Shown: positions 1-5,638 of the stretch, in pieces | Layout: every line of letters starts with the position of its first letter | How positions within the stretch are numbered: the stretch's first letter is position 1 | Made by a program: the position numbers and the translations under genes | Notes under the pieces: model-generated | Told to the model about the DNA's origin: nothing | Databases searched by the model: none | The model's input: the letters and a program-made list of their open reading frames with translations, nothing else | DNA from: Deltaproteobacteria bacterium | GTDB taxonomy: Bacteria; Desulfobacterota; Dissulfuribacteria; Dissulfuribacterales; UBA3076 | Direction of reading: 5' to 3' | Length of the DNA stretch: 17,500 nt | NCBI GenBank assembly: GCA_021159445.1 | Contig: JAGGRV010000023.1 | Location: 1-17,500 of the forward strand

Positions 1-115
1 TAGTTTCCAGACAAATAAGCCTGTCGTTCATCCGGCGCATGTCTGCATCAATACGGTTTACCTTGTCAATAAGGGTGGCTAAGGAACGTACAATAAATAA
101 CTTGAACAAATTAAC
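1..115 (-). pseudogene. Possible partial coding tail at the left edge
   Basis: Read on the minus strand, this stretch has no stop codon. Its distal part (about 79 to 1) translates to a helical, heptad-like stretch containing DKVNRIDADMRRMNDRL, which has the look of a real coiled-coil protein sequence. The upstream part lies inside the left arm of the inverted-repeat element at 80-239, and an in-frame stop follows just beyond it, at about 152-150. I see no ATG with a ribosome site. Either a gene was truncated by the repeat, or the gene starts in another way and continues beyond the window. Function is not recognisable. Chance open reading is quite possible at this length. Confidence 0.25.
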
Positions 116-239
116 GTCTTTTTTGCCGTCTTCTTCGTTGCTCGTCGATCACATAACCCGTTATGCTCGCTCCTCGCGCCTTGAATACAACAAAAAATCC
201 TGTTAATTTTTGTTCAACTTATTTATCTCCCGTTCCTAA
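80..239. repeat. Long inverted-repeat (MITE-like) palindromic element
   Basis: The arms at about 80-115 and 202-239 are imperfect inverted repeats of roughly 37 bases: TAAGGAACG...AATAAATAA.TTGAACAAA...TTAAC on the left matches the reverse complement of the right. In the middle sits a perfect small palindrome, CATAAC-CC-GTTATG (154-167), followed by GCGCCTTG (178-185). No open frame crosses it. The layout (long outer arms, central hairpin, then a GCGCCTTG box) resembles the other palindromic elements in this window at 960-1068 and 2377-2522. It may be a non-autonomous transposable element or a REP/BIME-like unit. Confidence 0.7.
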
Positions 240-253
240 GTCTGGGTAACAGT

Positions 254-285
254 CAATGGATTTCCGCGAAGGCGGAAATCCATTG
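254..285. repeat. Perfect 14-bp hairpin
   Basis: CAATGGATTTCCGC (254-267) and GCGGAAATCCATTG (272-285) are exact reverse complements separated by GAAG. There is no T-run on either side, so it is a poor intrinsic terminator. Hairpins with a TTCCGC...GCGGAA core are common dispersed repeats in bacterial genomes, and that is the likeliest reading. Confidence 0.75.
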
Positions 286-371
286 GATAGTCTCAAAATA
301 TGATTTGCCCGGATTTATTGAAAAGTTACCGTCAGGAAGGTGGATTTGGATTTTTTGCTAGTCTATCAATC

Positions 372-578
372 TTAAAGGCTGGCCTTTCTTCTATTTCTTG
401 GACGGCGTCTATCATTCTTAATAGAAAGATAAACAAATATACCTTCTCTTACGCTTTTCCGGCGATCCCGTCTATTTTTTCGTCGTTCCTTTTTCATCTC
501 CCGTCTGGCAGGAGTATGTTTTTCCCCCTTTGAAGAGTCCATATTGACGGGAGCTGAACCTTTAACTACGATATCCAT
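372..578 (-). CDS. Small Arg/Lys-rich hypothetical protein (68 aa)
   Basis: The reading frame begins at ATG 578-576, with GAGG (590-587) 8 nt upstream. It encodes 68 residues, of which 15 are Arg and 9 Lys. The N-terminus is short and neutral (MDIVVKGSAPVNMDSS). The centre is a dense basic stretch (KKERRKNRRDRRKSVREG), followed by a short hydrophobic strand-like segment (IFVYLS) and a second basic cluster at the C-terminus. The frame extends 16 codons further upstream to an ATG at 626, but that start lacks a comparable ribosome site. No signal peptide or membrane segment is visible. The ordered composition and good ribosome site argue for a real gene. It may bind nucleic acid or rRNA, but that is only inferred from charge. 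It is isolated: repeats lie on both sides, and its neighbours run on the other strand. Confidence 0.55.
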   Translation of the reverse strand: MDIVVKGSAPVNMDSSKGEKHTPARREMKKERRKNRRDRRKSVREGIFVYLSIKNDRRRPRNRRKASL

Positions 579-959
579 GAAAAAATCCTCTATATATCCA
601 TCTTTCTTAGTCGGTAGTGTCGGCAAAATACTTTAGGCTAAACGTAACTACTCAGGTATTCAGTGTCTGAACGAAAAGGCCGTTCAAACACAATTTTGAA
701 AATGTTGAATTTAAAAAAGGAGGTAACCTTAATATATTAATTGTCCCTGGCCTAAATTGAGAAAACAAAATTTGGGATTTCCGTTCAGGCACTATATAGA
801 ATATCCATACAACACCAGTCCTCCTTGATTTTCATGGCCGGAACCTATAGAATATCTAAATTGTTGTGCATGACTGGACAGAACACCATTTATCATACGG
901 GAAGACTTTTAGAGGACTCGTTCATGTCTGGTATTAACAGAAAGTTTGTTGCTTTATTC

Positions 960-1068
960 GTAAGCGTTCACAGGGCACCGCATCTGCTTTGTTGCCTGGC
1001 ACTTGAAGTACAGGGAGTACGTCTGCATACCCGTCGCCTCGCATCTGCAGCACCCTGTAAACGCCTAC
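960..1068. repeat. Palindromic interspersed element with GTAC core
   Basis: The arms 960-987 and 1041-1068 are imperfect inverted repeats of 28 bases with about 20 pairs; the left arm begins GTAAGCGTTCACAGGG and the right arm ends CCCTGTAAACGCCTAC. The middle contains GTAC (1008-1011), AGGGA, then GTACGTC (1017-1023), followed by CGCCTCGCATCT (1035-1046). The last two motifs recur, with one change, in the separate repeat at 2377-2522. No coding frame explains the conservation. Confidence 0.7.
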
Positions 1069-1123
1069 AGTTCGGTGGGTTGCGGTAAAACGGGCGTTGT
1101 AATTCCGTGAATGGTTACCTTGA

Positions 1124-1170
1124 TTTTCCAAAGCTAAACCCTAATGGCTAATAGCTAATCGCTCAATTTA
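1124..1170 (+). repeat. AGCTAA-type dispersed repeat, copy 1
   Basis: A 47-base unit, beginning TTTTCCAAAGCTAAACCC and ending CTAATCGCTCAATTTA, is repeated almost identically in inverse orientation at 10962-11007 between hslU and argB. Here only one arm is present. At the other locus a second, diverged arm makes a long hairpin. The unit is AT-rich and built of AGCTAA/GGCTAA steps, so some of the similarity is low-complexity, but the shared non-periodic end TTTTCCAAAGC shows common descent. Confidence 0.65.
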
Positions 1171-1245
1171 GATAGCAGGTAGTCAGTCAATTTATCTTAA
1201 TACTTTTTTTGATATTCAGGATTAGGTGGGAAAAGGGGAACAACT

Positions 1246-1539
1246 GTGCCAAAAGTTTCTGCAGATAAACTCGATCCGGGGATGAAACTTGCAAGGCCCG
1301 TGATCGTAAGTAATATGATCTTGATCAACAAAGATATAGAACTAACAGAGACGTTGATAAAGAAGATCCAGGATATGGAAATCAATGGTGTCTATATCGA
1401 TGGTCCGTCTCAGCAGAGTATATCGAAAGATGAGGCACTTGCGCAACTGGACCGGAGATTCAAAAAAGTGGAAGACAAGCCATATATGAATGTGTTAAAA
1501 AAGCTAGTAAAGGAACATATAGAGGGCTTGTATGATTGA
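1246..1539 (+). CDS. 97-aa protein resembling the domain in front of HD-GYP domains; HDOD partner
   Basis: It starts at GTG 1246, with AAGGGG (1233-1238) upstream, and gives 97 residues. The N-terminal half (VSADKLDPGMKLARPVIVSNMILINKD and onward) has the pattern LxPGMxLA...V....ILI, followed by a helix and GVYID. That pattern is typical of the small domain found in front of HD-GYP phosphodiesterase domains (DUF3391-like). The rest (DEALAQLDRRFKKVED..., about residues 66-97) is helical and charged. No enzyme motif is present. Its end overlaps the start of the HDOD gene by 8 bases (1532-1539), so the two are translationally coupled and probably act together, the small protein perhaps as a partner or regulator of the HDOD domain. 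Family assignment is from pattern only. Confidence 0.8.
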   Translation: MPKVSADKLDPGMKLARPVIVSNMILINKDIELTETLIKKIQDMEINGVYIDGPSQQSISKDEALAQLDRRFKKVEDKPYMNVLKKLVKEHIEGLYD

Positions 1540-2368
1540 CATAGACATAAAAAATCTGCGCAGGAAAGTTGAAAATATCAATAGCCTTCCAACGATACCA
1601 AGTACCCTGAAACAGATTTCAAAAGTTATAGGGGATCCTGTAATATCTTTGAAAGAAATCGGTGATTTTATAGGGAATGATCCTGCACTGACCACCAAAA
1701 TTCTTAAGATGGTTAATTCAGCATTCTATGGATTCCCTGGCAGGATTTCTTCTACATCCCATGCAACTGTACTCCTTGGCTTGAATGTCATAAAGGGACT
1801 GCTTGTCGGCGTCTCTGTATTTGAAGCTATGCAGAATACTATGCTAGGGCTCTGGGAACACTCTCTCGGGTGTGCCCTTACATCAAGGCTAATGGCCAAG
1901 AGGAAGGGGCTAAAGGACTATGATGACGTTTATGCGGCTGGGCTACTCCATGACATAGGAAAAATCATTTTATTCCTTGAGTTCCCTAAGGAATACAAAG
2001 AAACAATGAATGAAGCGGAATTCAAGGAGATTACAATAGTTGAGGCAGAACGGGATCACTTTGTTACTAATCATGCTGACATAGGATCTTGGTTGGCAGA
2101 AAAATGGCTTTTCCCTCGCAACTTGATAGAAGTCATAAAATATCATCATAAACCACACCTCTCAAAAAATGCTCCTATCGAAACTGCAATTGTTCATCTA
2201 GCTGATATTTTCATGAGGGCAAACGGGGTGGGTTTTGCTGGCGATCCTTTTGTGCCTGCGGTAAATCCCGTCGCTTTTGAGACCCTTAAATTGAGTGAAA
2301 CGGACATAAAAGAGATACTAGAAGAAATGGAAGATTCCCTGGAGGTAACGGAAGAACTATCTCTATAA
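1532..2368 (+). CDS. HDOD domain signalling protein
   Basis: This 278-aa protein starts at ATG 1532 with GAGGG about 5 nt upstream, inside the preceding gene. An HDOD domain fills about residues 15-230. Its opening is the classic LPTIPSTLKQI, followed by IGNDPALTTKILKMVNSAFYG. Candidate metal-site residues of the HD superfamily are visible: H110 (WEHS), H140-D141 (LLHDIGK), H181, H205-H206 and D225. HDOD domains act as protein-interaction modules in bacterial signalling and are usually thought to lack phosphohydrolase activity. The apparent retention of the full residue set here is worth testing. The C-terminal 45 residues are acidic and end EEMEDSLEVTEELSL. No membrane segment is seen. It is a single-domain paralogue of the N-terminal part of the kinase encoded at 5639-7798. 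Confidence 0.93.
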   Translation: MIDIDIKNLRRKVENINSLPTIPSTLKQISKVIGDPVISLKEIGDFIGNDPALTTKILKMVNSAFYGFPGRISSTSHATVLLGLNVIKGLLVGVSVFEAMQNTMLGLWEHSLGCALTSRLMAKRKGLKDYDDVYAAGLLHDIGKIILFLEFPKEYKETMNEAEFKEITIVEAERDHFVTNHADIGSWLAEKWLFPRNLIEVIKYHHKPHLSKNAPIETAIVHLADIFMRANGVGFAGDPFVPAVNPVAFETLKLSETDIKEILEEMEDSLEVTEELSL

Positions 2369-2376
2369 TAATGAAT
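2366..2376. repeat. 11-bp direct repeat, left copy (apparent target-site duplication)
   Basis: TAATAATGAAT occurs at 2366-2376 and again at 2523-2533, exactly flanking the palindromic element 2377-2522. The left copy contains the HDOD stop codon (2366-2368) and an ATG (2371-2373); the right copy contains the ATG used by the GGDEF gene (2528-2530). Confidence 0.6.
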
Positions 2377-2522
2377 GATTCCGCTGAAAAAACCCAATCT
2401 GCGGCATTGCTTCAATTTTCCAGTCACTGCGACGTACGATAAGTACGTCTCATTCCCGGAAAATTTTGCGCCTTGCATCTCGGGCTTTTTGAGCGAAATC
2501 ATGTTTCGGGCTTTTTGCAGTG
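2377..2522 (+). mobile_element. 146-bp palindromic repeat, copy 1 (non-autonomous element)
   Basis: The ends are imperfect inverted repeats: GCTGAAAAAACCC at 2382-2394 against GGGCTTTTTGCAG near 2508-2520. Inside are nested arms AATTTTCC (2414-2421) and GGAAAATT (2458-2465), then a perfect central hairpin GACGTAC-GATAA-GTACGTC (2431-2449), followed by CGCCTTGCATCT (2469-2480). A diverged full-length copy lies at 5498-5638 and a 29-bp fragment of the left end at 13038-13066. It has no coding capacity of its own, although an open frame from 2375 reads through it into the GGDEF gene. The flanking 11-bp direct repeat supports insertion by transposition. Confidence 0.75.
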
Positions 2523-2533
2523 TAATAATGAAT
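2523..2533. repeat. 11-bp direct repeat, right copy (apparent target-site duplication)
   Basis: This is the exact partner of 2366-2376. Caution: the second copy of the element at 5498-5638 also ends in AGTAATAAT, so part of this sequence could belong to the element rather than to the target. Confidence 0.55.
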
Positions 2534-3457
2534 ACAATTGTAGTTGTTTCTCAATATATCATTTCAATAAATATCATAGAGAGTGTCTTGAAAAATTTGT
2601 ACAAGGCACTTGTTTTTAGCAAGATAGAGCCTGCTCTGGACTATATTTATAATTCTATGCCAGATCTAATAATTCTTGCTATCAATATGGATGATTCTTT
2701 CACAATCAATATTCTTAATAATCTAAAGAAAGATCCTATGTTTAATCAATTACCTGTTCTTGCTGTTTTGCCTGATCAGTTTGATATCTCCAGCTGGGAT
2801 CCCTCATTTGCTGAAGATTATATTTGGGAAACCGACCTTGAAAGAGAAATACTTGCAAGGGTTAATTTATGTATTCTTAGATCGAACAGGGTTGTCGAGA
2901 TCAATCCGTTAACAAGGCTCCCAGGAAATATTTCAATAAACAGGCAGATACAGGATAGGCTTGAAAAAGGCAAAGAGTTTGCTATTGCATATGCAGACCT
3001 TGATTATTTCAAACCCTTCAACGACTATTATGGCTTCAGCCGTGGAGATGAAGTTATAAAGATGACCGGACGTCTTATCCTGAACATCGTAAAAAATAAG
3101 CAGCCTAATAATAGTTTTATAGGGCACATAGGGGGCGACGATTTTATATTTATAATGGATTTAAACTTTATAGAAGAGACATCTCAGGAAATCATAGATG
3201 CCTTTGACAAAATCATATCCATCCTCTATAACCCTGAAGACAGAATAAAGGATTGTATCGAATCCATCGACAGACAGAACCGTGCAAGAACATTCCCTAT
3301 AATAAGCATTTCCATAGGGATTACAAACACTGAAACTGGGACGTTTTTACACTATGGTGAAATCACGGGACGGGCATCGGAGATGAAAAAATACGCAAAA
3401 CAATTCAAAGGTAGTTGCTACCGATTGGATAAAAGAAAAGATCTCTTTGCAGTGTAA
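2528..3457 (+). CDS. Pseudo-receiver plus GGDEF domain protein (putative diguanylate cyclase)
   Basis: I place the start at ATG 2528 (309 aa). The frame stays open back to 2375, but those 51 codons are the palindromic repeat, not protein. Residues 1-120 resemble a response-regulator receiver fold (PDLIILAINMDD), but the position of the phospho-acceptor Asp is Ala51, so it is a pseudo-receiver. Residues 126-300 form a GGDEF domain: LTRLPGN, YADLDYFK (metal-binding Asp near 157-159) and the signature GGDDF at 202-206. This is an active-type signature, so synthesis of c-di-GMP from GTP is plausible. The inhibitory RxxD I-site expected just upstream is absent. There is no membrane segment. No clear ribosome site precedes ATG 2528 because the repeat now lies there. 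The gene before it encodes an HDOD protein, which fits c-di-GMP-linked signalling. Confidence 0.88.
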   Translation: MNTIVVVSQYIISINIIESVLKNLYKALVFSKIEPALDYIYNSMPDLIILAINMDDSFTINILNNLKKDPMFNQLPVLAVLPDQFDISSWDPSFAEDYIWETDLEREILARVNLCILRSNRVVEINPLTRLPGNISINRQIQDRLEKGKEFAIAYADLDYFKPFNDYYGFSRGDEVIKMTGRLILNIVKNKQPNNSFIGHIGGDDFIFIMDLNFIEETSQEIIDAFDKIISILYNPEDRIKDCIESIDRQNRARTFPIISISIGITNTETGTFLHYGEITGRASEMKKYAKQFKGSCYRLDKRKDLFAV

Positions 3458-3505
3458 TTATAGATTACAAGAAGGATGAGAAATTATCTTATCTAAAGGG
3501 ATTGC

Positions 3506-5476
3506 TCAAGCCGGTTTTTGGTCTAAAATTTTTCTCATATTTTCCGAAAGTTGATTAATGGTGAATGGTTTTTGGATAAAACCATTGCGACTACCATTTA
3601 GTATCTTAGATGCTTCCTTATCTACGCTATAACCACTTGAAAGGAGAAATTTTACATCAGGATCGATCTTTTTTATCCTATTATAAGTCTCAGTCCCTCC
3701 CATGCTTGGCATGACCATATCCAGAATGATGACGTCAATCTGGTCCTTATTTTGTTGATAGATTTCTATTCCTTTTTCCCCACTTCTGGCCGTGAGTACC
3801 TTATAGCCTAGTATACCTAGAATTTCTCTGCCAACTTCGACAATCATATCTTCATCATCTATCAAAAGGACAGTTCGAGATTTTTTTATGTCTTTGACTG
3901 ACCCTTCCCCTTTCCCTTCCTCTTCTATGATCTTCTTTTCAGAGGCTGGTAGATAAATGATAAATGTACTTCCCTCACCTTCCTTGCTGCTAACAGTTAT
4001 AAAACCCTCATGATTTTTAATGATTCCATAAACAGAGGCAAGTCCTAAGCCTGTACCCCTACCTATCTCCTTCGTGGTAAAGAATGGATCAAATATCTTT
4101 TGTTGAGTTGCCTTATTCATACCAATACCTGTATCGGTTACGGAGATCCTCACATATCTACCGGCTCGCGCATGATAGTGCTTTATATAATCCTTATCAA
4201 TTATGAAGTTTTCTGTCCGTACATACAGATCTCCACCCACGGCCATTGCCTGTGAAGCATTGATATAAAGGTTTAGCAGGACCTGCTCCATCTGTTTTTG
4301 ATCGACCTCCACGGTCCAAAGATTTTCCTCATATGTGGTATGAATATTAATCTGTTTCTGAGTATAGCCAAACAAGCGATTTTGTTTCTTTATAACTTTG
4401 TTCAAATCAGTGGGTTTGACCTCATATTTACCTCCTCTGGCAAAACCTAAAAGCTGTTTTGTAAGATTGGCCCCTCTCTGGACATATGTTTCTATATTTT
4501 TTAGCTTCTCGTAGCTAGGATGACTGGAATCCACATCTAAAAGCATCAAGGATGTATTTCCTTGGATAGCCATGAGCAGATTATTAAAGTCATGGGCAAT
4601 ACCCCCTGACAAAGTGCCCAGAGATTCCAACCTCTGGGCACTTTGTAACTGCGCTTCAAGGCGTTTCCTATCAGTTATGTCTCTCAGAATACCATAGGCC
4701 CCGAGGTATTTGGAATCTTCTTCTGTAGTTGGCTTGTTATACATACCGGTGGATTTCAACTCCATTGTTAAATATTTGACTTCACAAGGCCCAAAACGAT
4801 TGTTTTCGTTACAGATCTTTATTCTCAGTTCACCATGGGAAACACGTTCGTCGGTCCTCCTCTCGTTAAAGAACCAATTAGCCTTTTCCAGATCCTTTTC
4901 ATAGATAATGGTAGTATAATGTTTTCCGATAAGTTGCTTGGCCTTAAACTCAGTTAAGTGCTCAACGACATCACTAATAAAGGTAAAGTTGCCCTTGTTA
5001 TCCAGTGTATAAATAATGTCAGGGGAATTTTGAATCAGATACCTGTAACGTTTCTCTGACAGATCCAGCTTTCCATTAATAGAGCGGTTCTCACATGTTA
5101 ACATCTTTTGATTTATGGCATTTTTTCCTTTTGTGAGTAATTCTTCAGGCTCGAAGGGCTTTTTGATATAATCGTAAGCCCCTCTTCTCAGCGCTTTTAA
5201 CGCAGTTTGCATGGAGGCATGCCCCGTTATAATAATGACCATAGTATCGGCATGTTGCTGATTTATGTAGTCCATGATCTGGAAACCATCCATATCCGGC
5301 AAAACTAAGTCCAGAAAGACAAGATCAAAGGCGTTTTTGGCCATACATTTTATGGCTTCATGGCCATTATTGCTCGTTTGTACTTCTTCATAGCCACTAT
5401 TATTTAACAATAGTTTCAAGCTGTCACACATACGAGGTTCGTCATCAACGACCAAGATCTTAGATGCAGACAACAT
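3506..5476 (-). CDS. Hybrid histidine kinase, REC-PAS-HisKA-HATPase-REC
   Basis: A soluble hybrid sensor kinase. Residue numbers below count from the upstream ATG at 5482. Domains in order: receiver 1 (about 8-120, KILVVDDEP, phospho-acceptor D58 in FLDLVLPD, KKPF near 107-110); PAS with PAC tail (about 143-272, ending GILRDITDRKRLEAQL); HisKA with H297 in GGIAHDFNN; HATPase (N-box near NLYINAS 404-410, TDTGIGM 449-455, GRGTGLGLAS 474-483); receiver 2 (about 536-655, D588 in IILDMVMP, QKPF 637-640). It has no membrane segments and no DNA-binding output, so it should signal by phosphorelay to another protein. Start choice: GAGGAG (5488-5483) touches ATG 5482 but is spaced 6 nt from ATG 5476, so I prefer 5476 (656 aa). 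It converges on the GGDEF gene with a 48-bp gap and no obvious terminator. Confidence 0.95.
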   Translation of the reverse strand: MLSASKILVVDDEPRMCDSLKLLLNNSGYEEVQTSNNGHEAIKCMAKNAFDLVFLDLVLPDMDGFQIMDYINQQHADTMVIIITGHASMQTALKALRRGAYDYIKKPFEPEELLTKGKNAINQKMLTCENRSINGKLDLSEKRYRYLIQNSPDIIYTLDNKGNFTFISDVVEHLTEFKAKQLIGKHYTTIIYEKDLEKANWFFNERRTDERVSHGELRIKICNENNRFGPCEVKYLTMELKSTGMYNKPTTEEDSKYLGAYGILRDITDRKRLEAQLQSAQRLESLGTLSGGIAHDFNNLLMAIQGNTSLMLLDVDSSHPSYEKLKNIETYVQRGANLTKQLLGFARGGKYEVKPTDLNKVIKKQNRLFGYTQKQINIHTTYEENLWTVEVDQKQMEQVLLNLYINASQAMAVGGDLYVRTENFIIDKDYIKHYHARAGRYVRISVTDTGIGMNKATQQKIFDPFFTTKEIGRGTGLGLASVYGIIKNHEGFITVSSKEGEGSTFIIYLPASEKKIIEEEGKGEGSVKDIKKSRTVLLIDDEDMIVEVGREILGILGYKVLTARSGEKGIEIYQQNKDQIDVIILDMVMPSMGGTETYNRIKKIDPDVKFLLSSGYSVDKEASKILNGSRNGFIQKPFTINQLSENMRKILDQKPA

Positions 5477-5497
5477 ACTCATCTCCTCTGTGAAATC

Positions 5498-5638
5498 TGA
5501 TTCTAATGAAAGGCCCTATTTGCGGCATTGCTTCAATTTTTTCATTATTGCGACATACATCTAAGTACGACTTATTCCATAAAAAATCGCGTTTTAGTTT
5601 TGGGGATTTTTGAGCAAAATCCATTTTTGAAGTAATAA
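5498..5638 (+). repeat. Palindromic repeat, copy 2 (diverged)
   Basis: It aligns over its whole length with copy 1 at 2377-2522: TGATTC start, TGCGGCATTGCTTCAATTTT (5521-5540) shared exactly, the central region GCGACATAC...AAGTACGAC, the TTTTTGAGCAAAATC block and the AGTAATAAT end. The central hairpin is decayed (GACATAC against GTACGAC), suggesting an older copy. It fills the gap between the two kinase genes and ends at the stop codon of the upstream one (5641-5639). No direct repeat flanks it that I can see. It may affect transcription between the two kinases. Confidence 0.75.

Larger units (their letters stand above)
579..1245. other. Gene-poor intergenic region
   Basis: No convincing coding frame is seen across these 667 bases. 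Contents: a small hairpin at 663-691 (GTGT, TGAACG, CGTTCA, ACAC); a strong orphan GGAGG (720-724) with no usable start codon after it; an exact 11-bp direct repeat, TATAGAATATC, at 795-805 and 846-856; the palindromic element at 960-1068; and the AGCTAA-type repeat at 1124-1170. The open frame at 825-1088 runs through the palindromic element and has no ribosome site. I found no convincing promoter for the operon that begins at 1246, although it must lie near here. Confidence 0.6.

Noticed and set aside
254..285. Hairpin as an intrinsic terminator of the small minus-strand gene
   Set aside because: No T-run follows the stem on the minus strand, and it lies about 87 bases after the stop codon.
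720..760. Strong GGAGG suggesting an unlisted gene start
   Set aside because: No ATG, GTG or TTG at proper spacing opens a frame of useful length; stops follow at once.
795..856. 11-bp direct repeat TATAGAATATC as a target-site duplication
   Set aside because: Only 40 bases lie between the copies and they show no inverted ends; chance or an old tandem duplication is as likely.
825..1088. Open frame of 87 codons, plus strand
   Set aside because: It has no ribosome site, unlikely composition, and its second half is the palindromic element 960-1068.
2194..2502. Minus-strand open frame of 102 codons
   Set aside because: It is antisense to the HDOD gene and runs through the palindromic repeat.
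2375..2527. N-terminal extension of the GGDEF protein from ATG 2375
   Set aside because: These 51 codons are exactly the palindromic repeat; the predicted residues resemble no receiver sequence, and the repeat recurs elsewhere as non-coding DNA.
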